Shown piece after piece: positions 50,245 to 60,350 of a DNA stretch of 64,000 nucleotides (positions within the stretch are counted from its first letter, which is position 1; each line of letters begins with the position of its first letter). The translations under genes and the position numbers were made by a program. The DNA lies in contig CM048556.1 of NCBI GenBank assembly GCA_026413225.1, positions 21,243,115 through 21,307,114 on the forward strand, given 5' to 3'. Source of the stretch: Otis tarda. Its lineage: Eukaryota > Chordata > Aves > Otidiformes > Otididae. The notes below the pieces were generated by a model. The model was not told the DNA's origin. It saw nothing but the letters and a program-made list of their open reading frames with translations, and made no database searches.

Positions 50245-53200
50245 ATGCGTCTCATCTCTCAGGATACTATGTCACAGTATTCTACTAACTTTCTCTTGCT
50301 CCCCATACCAGAGTACCCTGTACTAGACTGCGTGCCCAACAAAATCATCAAGCTTGTGGTGCTGGGTGGCAGCAGCGTTGGCAAGACAGGTAAGTCCACA
50401 GGTGTCCTTCCATGCTTTTTCTTGCTGCTGTACTTACGAGCTCGTTTGCAGCTCAGCTAGACCCCAGGCTGTGAAAAGTCTTAACTGTTGCAGCTTGAAC
50501 ATTTTAAGTTACTTTTTTTTTTGGAAAATGCACTGAATAATCTGTGAGGCAGATTTCCTGTAGGTCTGTGTGAGCAGCCAGTGTGAGGTGGGAGTTAAGA
50601 GGAGAGGGCACTGTGTTTGTCTACTCACAAATTCTACCTGGCCTGGTTCAAATTATTTAACCGTATCTAAATTTCCACACCCCAAAAATGGGACTAGGGG
50701 GTTTTATTCTCCTGCTGTAGATGTTTTATGCTCTGCAGACAAATAGCAGCGTACAGGATGTGTCTTCCTGCATTATTCTCCAGAGGAGAGAAGAAAGGAG
50801 AGTAAAGCAAGCACTATTACTTTTGAATATATGGTTGATTATTTCAGAAATTATTAAGGCCAGATCTGTTTTACTACATCTGAGGTTCCACAGGACTCTA
50901 AATTTTTTAATTGTTTTGGATTTGAAGCAGCCACGTTTTCATATTCTTTTTAAGTCGTTTGTTAAAGATAGCTGCACAGACAATTTCATTTAAGGGTACT
51001 AAAGAGGTGACCCAGTATCCACTGTGAGAAAAATGATTATTTTAAATGAAAACTATGACAGAGTTGTTTGCAGAATAAACCCTTTTATTTAGCTATTAAC
51101 TAAGTTGTTCTGCAAGTGATTAGGAATTTGCTGAGATGAAAGCACTACAGGGGTATGTTACTGTTATCATGACGGGATTTTAAGTGTTACAAAGTGATCA
51201 AGAAAAAGGAAAACGTTCCAATCCAGCAGTGTAAGAAAGCACTGCAGGTGAAGGTGAGTAAGAAGGCCCAGGGTGCTGCAGCATGAGCCATGCGTGCAGA
51301 GCACAGGCAGTTTGTTTGCTGGATGCTCAGGAGGAGGACTGAGAATTTTTATGGCTGGGAAGAACCATTACATCCATCAGCTTCACTTCTTATACGGCAC
51401 AGAGCTCTTAAATGTGGTATTTGGATTAGTTTCAGTTTACTGGCTTGTTATTTTTTTTTCTAAATTATTTCAAACCAAAGGTCAGATTGTTATATCTGCA
51501 ATCACAACAAACAGACCTCTGCATCCTACGCTGAGCAGCCACGCTGAATCTAAGGGGTAATTTCCAATATAAGCTGCAAAAAACTCTGCATTAGGAATCA
51601 CAGCCTGGCCCCAGATCTTTTTCTGTGAGTGTTGAGAGAAGCATTTGCAGAATAATATGTGAGCAATTCAAAGATTAACTTGGTTTTATATTATGCTAAC
51701 TCTTCCAGTGAGATATTACATGTGTTCTGCAAAGATTGATTGTGGCTCACGTTAAAGACCCATATTTTTTTCATTGTTTTACAGCCCTGGTTGTACGCTT
51801 TCTCACGAAGAGATTTATTGGAGACTATGAAGCCAATACTGGTGAGTCTGCTTTCTGCTGCCGTACTGCAGATAGCTTGAAAAGAAATCTACTCTATTTT
51901 GTGACTGGTGCACATTACAGGAGAGCCAAGCAGTGTTAGATGTCCATAAGGTACATATTTTCAGTTAATAGCCTCAAGCTATGAAAGCAATAAATCAAAG
52001 GCTCATTATTTATGATCCTTTTAGCTATTCTTTTTCCAACTGGATGGAAAAGGATCAGAGTAAAAGGTTTGCTTGGGGACACACCTATACTAAAATGCAG
52101 ACTCAAGGAACAACTTGCATATCGACTAAACCGCAGAAACCCAACACTGCGCTCTCTTCAACCCCAAGGAAGCCAGAGGAATTCCAAAGTGCGTAAAAGG
52201 CAGTTCAGAACTTTTCCTGCATGCTCCCTTTTTTCTTTTTTTCTTTTATAACAAGGGAGACTTCCAAATTGAAGTCTTCTTTCTATATGATAAGTAAAGT
52301 GACCATGTAAACTGGCTCTACTGCATTTCTTGTTTAATCCTGACGCCTGAGAGGATGTGGTCATGTGAACTGTTTAATTCACAGCCTCTGTTCTAAGCAA
52401 GTGCCAGCTGTATCGATCAATGTTGTAGAAAAGATCTGTGTACACCGTGCTCATACCTTCTAGCATATCCCACGCGCAGGCCATCTCAGTTTTTGGATGA
52501 AGGAGAACAGGATTCAAAGCAGTGATTGCTTCACTTTGGAGATGCACGCTGAATTTAGAATGATGAGTTAGGAAAGGAGATGGCAGTACAAGACACCTTT
52601 GATCTCTGCCTGTCTGATGAAATACAACCTGAAAGCTCCTCCTTAGAGCTCCCTCTCACTGACCCTAAGTAACCTCGATGCTTGGCTGCACTGTTTCTCT
52701 TCCTTTTCCTTCATCTCTTCTATGGGAGACTGTACATCAAGTGAGACTTCTGAGCTTTGCGATGGATTGCTGCCAGAGACATTGCTGAGAACCACATGCT
52801 TTTCTCATTAAACTGCCAGCCCAACAGCCATGCTGCAGAAGAAATAAATATGCCAGAAATAAGAAACAGGTGGCAGTGTATTTGTGATCATTCAACCATG
52901 CTTCTCCTTCCACTGGGTGTAAGGCAGAGCAGTCAGTGTCTGAAGTACCTGCTCTTTTTTCTGCAGCGCGTTACAGAGTAGGAATAATATGTTGTCTGGT
53001 CTTGGTTCAGAGGTGCAGCACCTTGCCACAAAACAGTACCATCTTTTCAGCTTAAAATCTGATCTGTTAAAAAAAAAAATCCCAGAAGGGCTAGATCACC
53101 TCACAGAGCCAGTATTAAAACAGAATATGATAATGGTGGATTCAGATGCAGCAAACTTTGCCATACGGAATTTCCTTATCTTGTAAATGTTTCTATGAGC

Positions 53201-56200
53201 TCAGACTCTTTTCCACTGGAATAAAAACACCGGTTTCCTTAAACCAAAGACGATTTTCAGAAGTGATGGCATTATTATCACTAAGTGACCTCCCTGCTAA
53301 TCCAAATTCCTTACTCTCCAGTAGACGGGATTTCTCTCCGTTTGAGGTGAAGGACATTGTTTTAGATGCAGCTGTGACAATTGTATTTGGACCAGACTGA
53401 AAGGCTGCACACAGCCACTGTGGACAGGGCATTTCTTCACATGTCCATGTGACTTGAATTAAGTTCTAAAGAAAAATGATGCTGGCATCAAAAATCTGGA
53501 TTTCAATAGTTCAATTTTGCCTTTATGTTCTCTTTCTCCTTTGTTACAGTCACTGACTCTAATGATCTTACTTTTCCACCAGGTGCTTTGTATTCAAGAA
53601 AGTTCACCATAGATGGGGAACAGATCTCTCTACAGGTGCAGGATACTCCCTTTGTTTCACTGGAGGTAAAACATCTGTTCAGTGCATCATATTTGACTAG
53701 GAATCTGTTTCTAGAAATACTTTTCCAAGCAGGATCTAAGATTAAGATGGCTTTTTTTTTTTAAATCTGCTTCACATGCAGAACAAGAGGATGAAAATAG
53801 TGTCAAAGCAGCAGGAAAGGTAAAGAAATTTGGTTTTACGTGAATGGTGGATAGCTCACAAGAGTAGTAATTCCTACAGAATAGCTGAGATTTCATGGTA
53901 AAATTAGGTATCCTCTAGTCACCATCAAACCTAAACTTCTAGGTTTGGCCTTAACATCAGTCTAAGCTCAGGCTTGGCGAAATATATGTCTGGATGGGAA
54001 CACCACCTTCTCTCATCCTCTTTCAGGTTAGCCCTGGACAGCTTTAGACACCCTGTTTTGCCTGCACAGACCCATGCGTGCGTGGGTTCATTTCTGTGCT
54101 GTAGGACTGTTCCGTCCTGAGCTTAGAGATCAGGATCAGCAAAGCTCCCACAGCTTCGGTTTCCGTTTCCGTTTTCTCTGATGTCTGGAAATAAATTTAA
54201 GCAGAAAGCTTTGACAAAGTTCCCCACTCCCTGCTGCTGCTGGGGATGCACAGAACAGAGGAGGGGACCCCTCATTTACTCTGGACACTAAAAAGCAAAC
54301 AAAAGCTGTTACGGAAGTCCTCCAGATATTCAAGTGGAACTTAATAGTACAAAGGCCCTAGGCCAGCTTGCTTGGAGAGGACCTGCAAAGAAAAGCTGTG
54401 GGTGGTGATTAGGCACAACTGGGACTGCCTGATAAACTTAACAAAGGGAATCCCCTCTCTGTTCTATCCCATGGAGAAAGGAGGGAGTGAAAGAATTTAA
54501 TTCCCTCTTTCACACCAGATCTATGTTTACTTTCTGGTTTCCCTGTTTTAATTAAGACTGTGCCCTAAAGTTCTGTGACTGTAGCCAGAGCTCCACAAAA
54601 TTTAGTACTACCAACAACTGAGGTTTCTTAGACAGAAACTATTTTAGTTTAATTAGGAAGGAGCTTCATTTTCTTTGTCCCAGTCAAAGGTCTGCACTGT
54701 TTCAACAGTTCCCACAGACACACTTATCTGTTTGCATCAAATGATGTATCTGAAATAATTTGAAGGGACTGTTCCTGAGAATAGGTTGGATTTTCTGTTA
54801 AAATCCTTAAGGAACTCTGCAGGCTGAGTACGGTGTTTCAGGAGGAAGTCATGTGGAATCACTCAGGACTCTGGCCACACCGGAAATGTTAATGTTTAAG
54901 AGAGAAACAGAAGCAAACAGATAACTGGTTTTGTCAGGGGATTCACTGCTGCTTGGTCTATACATGGCAAATGACTGTGTGTTTCAAAATTCATTCTGGA
55001 GCAGAGATTTCAATTTAAAAAGTAACCCATTAGCCCTTGATTCTCCTGAATAAAGCATTCCGTTGGGGATTATCCGTCCATCTCACCGCTGGGTGGGCCC
55101 AACTGGAGTAACTGAGCATTTCTGCTCATTAGGGCTCTCTGAATGTGCACCTTCTCCAGAAACATTTTCAAACGCTTGCCAAACCAATTAGTTCTTTTTC
55201 CCCATGAAAGGAGTCTGCTGATGAAAAGAGGCTAGCAGGACACGAAGGGTGGCTAATTATCTCCAGCTTGGCTACAACCCAGACACCAAGAGTGCAAATT
55301 GCCCTTCTTCCCACACTCTGTCCCGGCCTGCCTTGAGTTCACACTCATTAACCTTTTAAACAAGGCTGCTAGCGAGGATCCCTCTTCATTCCATGTGCAA
55401 CTCTGTTGGGTTTTGGGGTTTGAGGGTTTTGGGGAGAGAGAGAGAGGCGTGATAAGAGCATCTGTTAAACAATTTAAACAATCCTAACAGGATTTAGCTT
55501 TACTGTGAGCTAGCGAGGGCAAAAAACTCCTAGGTATGATGAGCCAGTGGCTCTATTGGCAATACTGAAATATTTACAAAGGGCAGTTAGTTAGCAAACT
55601 CCCGTTGAAAGTTGTAAGCCTAATTTATACTCTGAGCCTTCAGAAGTTCTGGTTCCTTCTTCTCACAGAAGAGCATTGTTGGTAGTCCTTTTTTTACTGT
55701 CTGATCGACTCTAAAAGAACAGATCAGTTTTACTCATTCTTTTCCACCTCTACTTCATGAAGTTAGGCTTTATAATTCATATTTAGGTGTCTAAATAAAA
55801 GTAATCTGTTTTGGGAGATTGCTGGGCACATACAAATGATGTTAAAGCTAATGTGAATAATAAATAGATAATGGAACATATGTTCTAATAGTTTTACTGA
55901 AATTGATGAAGATTTCTTGAATAGAATTTCGCAATAGTAATAACTGCTCCCTTGCAGTAGTGTGACTAGCCTGCTGAATTTTGTCTTGGTCTTGCCAGGC
56001 CCATCACAATTTTACCCACAATAAAAGCGCAGGTTTCTGTCTCGCTGGTTTAGTACAATAGAATACAGAACAAACTTCCAATATCAGTATTTTGGCTGTT
56101 CTCTTATTTTCAACCAATTTGCTCTGACCCCTCTCCACTCCTGTACTGCTTACCTGTATTACGTTGCTGACGCAGTGGAAATTTCTCCTGTCTCTGGTAC

Positions 56201-56796
56201 GTTCCCTGGCAGTCACAGAGGTTTCTGCATTAAAACAAAGCTCTGAGTAGGTAACAGCGCTCTCTGTTTGCTTGGTCTGCTCCCTATTCTCAGTTTTCTA
56301 ATCGCACACCTCTTGGTTTTGACGGCAGGATGACACCGACAGCATATGCTGCCAAGAGCAGATAAACCGTTCAATCTACTGGGCAGATGGCTTCGTTTTT
56401 GTTTACTCCATCACAGACTATGAGAGCTACCGAGTCATCCGTCCCCTGCACCAGCACATCCGCAAGATTCACCCAAATGCCAACATTCCCCTGCTGCTGA
56501 TGGCGAACAAAGGAGACCTCCTGCGAGCCAGGCAGGTGTCCTCCAAAGAAGGACTCCAGCTCGCCAGTGAACTGGGAGGTACTTACTATGAAGTCTCAGC
56601 CCGGGAGAACTGTGAGGGAGTGCATGAAGCCTTCCAGCAGCTTTGCCAGGAGGTCAGCAGGATGATCGGGAGCTGCAACGGAGAGAAACGAAGAGGCCTC
56701 CACCTTGTCCGGCCCAAGTCTCCAAATATGCAGGACTTGAAGAGACGTTTGAAGCAGGCTCTGACTTCCAAAGGGAAATCTGCCACCACGCTTTGA
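50245..56796 (+). CDS. RASL11A: RASL11-like small GTPase, four exons, 250 aa
   Basis: Atypical Ras-family GTPase; RASL11 proteins lack a C-terminal prenylation box, and mammalian RASL11A is reported nucleolar and linked to rRNA transcription. Coding exons are 50245-50389, 51785-51841, 53583-53665 and 56329-56796, all GT-AG, total 753 bases in frame. The P-loop GGSSVGKT is at 41-48, the switch I region FIGDYEANTG at 59-68, NKGD at 155-158, the SA of G5 at 185-186, and the family tail RPKSPNMQDLKRR at 223-235. It ends ATTL with no CAAX cysteine. The middle (WADGFVFVYSITDYESY, IRPLHQHIRKIHP) is nearest RASL11A. The start MRLI is like RASL11B, and LLLPIPE is like RASL11A. The G3 motif reads DTPF (88-91) where RASL11A/B have DTPG. 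Human proteins are 242 and 248 aa. Could be RASL11A or a third paralogue. Confidence 0.9.
50390..51784 (+). other. Intron 1 of the RASL11-like gene
   Basis: About 1.4 kb with a GTAAGT donor directly after the P-loop lysine/threonine codons and a TTTTACAG acceptor. It holds one possible MIR-like piece (50630-50700). No other feature is seen. Confidence 0.8.
50630..50700 (+). mobile_element. Possible MIR-like SINE fragment
   Basis: CCTGGTTCAAATTATTTAACC, then ATCTAAATTTCC and CCCCAAAAATGGGACTA, parallels the sense MIR path GGGCAAGTTACTTAACC, GCCTCAGTTTCC, TCTGTAAAATGGGGATA. Heavily diverged and recognised by eye. Confidence 0.3.
51842..53582 (+). other. Intron 2 of the RASL11-like gene
   Basis: About 1.7 kb with a GTGAGT donor and a CCACCAG acceptor. 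No repeat family or protein-like frame was recognised. The short open frames here do not match the GTPase. Confidence 0.8.
53666..56328 (+). other. Intron 3 of the RASL11-like gene
   Basis: About 2.7 kb with a GTAAAA donor and a GACGGCAG acceptor. It separates the G3 motif from the rest of the GTPase domain. A purine run with GA repeats lies near 55425-55448. No protein-like frame is present. Confidence 0.8.
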
Positions 56797-57100
56797 TGTA
56801 GCTGACAAAAATGGTTTTCCACAGCCCTGAAAAAAAGGCAAGAAAATAAGCTGACAATAAGAGGCATCGCTGAAATTCAGCAGTCAGGTTGCGTGAGGTG
56901 TTTCATTTTGTCTTTACATCTTCCTTAAAACTCCTGTGCTTATTCAGCAAAGGAACTTACAGAATTTGCTCTTTGGGGCAAGAATTTAGAAACTGTGATT
57001 TAAAAACCAGATTGTCCCAAATGATTTCCTTTTTGAAAGGGACACAGTCAAATAGTTTAGGCTTACAATGTGGATTTTATTAATAAAAATAATTAAATCC
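56797..57100 (+). terminator. RASL11A: 3' UTR and likely poly(A) site of the RASL11-like gene
   Basis: AATAAA at 57082-57087 lies about 290 bases after the TGA at 56794-56796. A second AATAAA at 57213-57218 is an alternative. Sequence between is AT-rich and non-coding. Confidence 0.5.
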
Positions 57101-59814
57101 TACTTTCAAGAGAAGTGGCTTCTCTTGGGGACGGTTGCAGACACGAGGAGAGTGACGTGAGCTATACTAAGCAAGTGAAATTCACCAGATTTGCTTAGTC
57201 ACAAGACAGGAAAATAAAGGCAAAAAGTAATTGAAGAGCATAAATAGTGAAAAGTAGTAACTGAAAGCTTTTAAATTGCAGTTTAGAAAATGTTCTTAGC
57301 AACTCTGGGAGAAGCTTTAGCCCTACAGTGTCTCTTTAAAGGGAGATTTTTAAAAAATCACAATTTTTTTCAGATTAATTTTTCTTTAAATGCATATTGA
57401 TTGTTTCTGAAAGTGATTATATGGGCAAAATACATACCTGTAACAGTATTTTGTAGTCAGTTTCTCAGCGGCGTACTTCTCCTTTTTCTGTACGTTTCCT
57501 ACAAGGCAATGAGAGAGGGACAAATACAGCGGTGTCGTTTAAAACCCTCACAAAAATGGACTGTATCGATCAAGAGCAAGGAGGTGACCTAACACGATTT
57601 CACTATACTGCAAAACTAACTTAGATTTCAAGTTCAAGATGGTGTTTTAAAGAAACAAGGCCTTCACATAAAGTACATTTAATTAAATAGATTATTTTTT
57701 GTTTTTAAGAAGAAAAGGTTTTGTGATGCCTGAAATTTCTGGCTTCGGGAATTTATCACTTTGTTATTTGCCTGGAGACCATCCTTTGCTCAACACCTTG
57801 CAACGCGTCTGCATCACCAGTCTATCAACACATATTTCATCGGCAGCACCTCACCGCGTTGCGTCTCGGCATGTGCAAAGGGCTTTGAAGCTGTAGCCTG
57901 TGAGCCGGCCCCAACATGAAATGTCCATCATTTTGGTCCCCATGAGACTGGAAAGCAACTGGGCTGGACCATGCAAAAGTCATGATGCAGCCATCTTTTC
58001 TTTAAATGGACCACCTGAGCAACGCACGGGACTGTGAGATGAAGTAAAGCTCAATGACTTACACTCAGGAACGCAGAAGGGAAAACTGTAGTTTGATGGA
58101 TATAGAAGAATACTCCCAGCTGTAGTTTCAGCTGGCAACGCTGAGCTAAATCAACCTTTTACTCATTATGAGCAGCAAAAACGTAAATTGAGTCTGATGA
58201 GTATTTATATAGCTCAGGGCTTGAAAATGTATTTTCTATTTTTCTGGTCCCTATATTAGACAACTCCAGTCACCATTTTCCTTATCACCTGGATTTGCTC
58301 TATCTACAGCTCACTTTCTGTTTTATTTATTGTTTTCCACAGCTGGTCATCTGAGAATGTCTTGTGTTCTGGTTAATTTAAAATTCTTTTATTCACAAAA
58401 AAGAACTGCACCTTTCTCAAAAATTAGTTTCAAGTGGTAGTAGGAGGGGAGAAGGAAAGTTAGATCATCCAAAGACAGGGACTCCAACAATATCAGAGGA
58501 TTTCTACTTTAGCTTATGGTTAATTAACAATTTGATCTTTGGGCAGTGTCATTATTCATTGTGGGCACTTTGGTATGGCGTCTGTTAGCCCAGAATTTCA
58601 ATATTTCAAATTCCTAATAGCATAGCTTAAACATTGAATCTAAAGATTCAATAACACAAAATGGAGCAAAGAGTGTGCGAGTGACACACACACTGAAACT
58701 GCTTTACATTGGAAAAATGATCACCAATTTAGAACAGCAATTAAATATTTTGCCATCCCAGGACTGGATAACAAGGGCTAAATTTGCTGAAGACTAATTT
58801 TCTGACAATATTTGTTTTCATAAGAGCCTAAGAGAACTAGGTGCTCTAGCTTGTCAAATTTGTTTGTAACTTACTCTTTCAGCTCTAATCCTTTCTTCTT
58901 TGGGAAGAAAATTCAACAAATTTCAAACCTGTCAATGTTTTATTTTCAATAGCGATTAATAAAAACATGCAAGGTCTTACCTGAGTAGTGTATAAAACGG
59001 GTCCTTTATGTCTCAGATCTTTAAACTTTTTTTTTTTTTTTCCTTTCTTATAACCTAATACACCCTGCTTTGGAAGTGTACACAAGTATTCCTACATTTG
59101 TATTCCTACATAAGTAAGTATTCTCACATTCCTGTGGCACTGGTGGGGAAGAAAAAGTCTACGTTTTAGCTAAGGCCAAAAACCACTGAAACATTTAAGT
59201 CTTTTCCTAAAGACTAACATGTGGCAAACATTTATTCTGCTACAGAAACTTGAGTATAGTATTTCCTTTGTTCACTGACCAGCAATACAAATCCTATAAT
59301 AGCTTTGATACTGGTTTTAAGCCAGGACGTACCATCTACAGGACACAACAGAGCTCAGCACTTTTATTAGCGGTGCGGTACTGGAGCACCAGAACGCACC
59401 ACGCTGCCACTGAAGCTAAGCAAGGCTGAGGAAGGAGATGCTAGCCTAAAAGCAGGGAGGAGAGAATGCTATAGAATTAAGTGCCTAAAAATAATCGTGT
59501 AAAATAGCAAAGATTAGTCATGCAGAACCTGGTCCTGAATTAGAATCTTCAGGCTGCCAGGGAAAAACATCTATTCTACTGGAGGTTCAAAACGAAGCTT
59601 CCAGAGAGAAGGTACTTGACATAAAGTCAAGAGGAAAGGAAAAAAGAGATCTGAGTGTGGGCTGGGTATCAGGGCAAATTATTTTCTCAGTTATATTGGT
59701 TAGGTCCAGCTTAACTCCATTGGAAGCAATAGCAACGAGCTGTATAATTCACTTGGTTTTTTTTTTCCATCCCTCTTCATTCTCCTGAGCAGCTCCAATC
59801 TTGTGCTCCATTTG

Positions 59815-59985
59815 GTTTTCAAGATGGTTTACAGCTGGGTTTACGTGGGCACAAAGTAGTTGAGTGATTTGCCCCAAGGTTACACAGCTGAGCAAGTCCT
59901 TGAGAGGAACTCAAAACCTGTGTCCTTTGTAATTAATTCCCCACTCTTTACAACAGCCACCAGACCATAGCACCTCCCTCAAGGT
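59815..59985 (-). mobile_element. MIR-like SINE (CORE-SINE)
   Basis: The plus strand follows the reverse complement of MIR for about 170 bases: TGGTTTACAGCTGGG, then GTTGAGTGATTTGCCCCAAG, GTTACACAGCTGAGCAAGT, GAACTCAAAACCTGTGTCC and CACTCTTTACAACAGCCACC. These parallel the MIR words TTTTACAGATGAGG, GTTAAGTGACTTGCCCAAGG, TCACACAGCTAGTAAGT, GGATTCGAACCCAGGTC and the final CTCTTTCCACTACACCA. MIR elements are ancient and present across amniotes. Confidence 0.65.
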
Positions 59986-60280
59986 ATGCACAAAGCACAG
60001 CGAGTTGTATTACACAAGAGTGTAATTAAAAGTTGGGAAAAGTGACTTAAATTACAAGCTATGTTAGGAACCGACTGAGCAAAGTATTCCTGACGTGCTG
60101 GCACCGCGCGCACTTATAGTGATACCGAGACTGCTTCTGAGTTATTGAAGATATTTGTACACGGTTATTTTCTGCAGGATTTCTGTCAGTCGCATTGCTC
60201 ACACGCTTCCAGTGGTTCCCCATGGAAACACAGCGTGAGTCTGGGAGATGGGAAAATCAGGCTCCTTTTTTAACTTTTCT

Positions 60281-60350
60281 TGTGACTTGCTTGATGATCT
60301 TGGCCAGATCTCTTAATCGAAGTCACTGTGTCCATAAGAGGAAGGACACT
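60281..60350 (+). mobile_element. Doubtful MIR-like fragment
   Basis: TGTGACTTGCTTGATGATCT followed by TGGCCAGATCTCTTAATC and a CACTGTGTCCATAAGAGG end resembles the MIR path CTGTGTGACCTTGGGCAAGT, CACTTAACC and TCAGTTTCCTCATCTG. The match is weak. Confidence 0.22.

Noticed and set aside
50296..50313. Acceptor-like CT-tract and CAG inside RASL11 exon 1
   Set aside because: The bases encode NFLLLPIPE-type residues matching the RASL11A N-terminus, so the tract is coding.
58985..59000. TATA-like GTATAAAACG on the plus strand
   Set aside because: No gene begins downstream within the following kilobases and the region is AT-rich.
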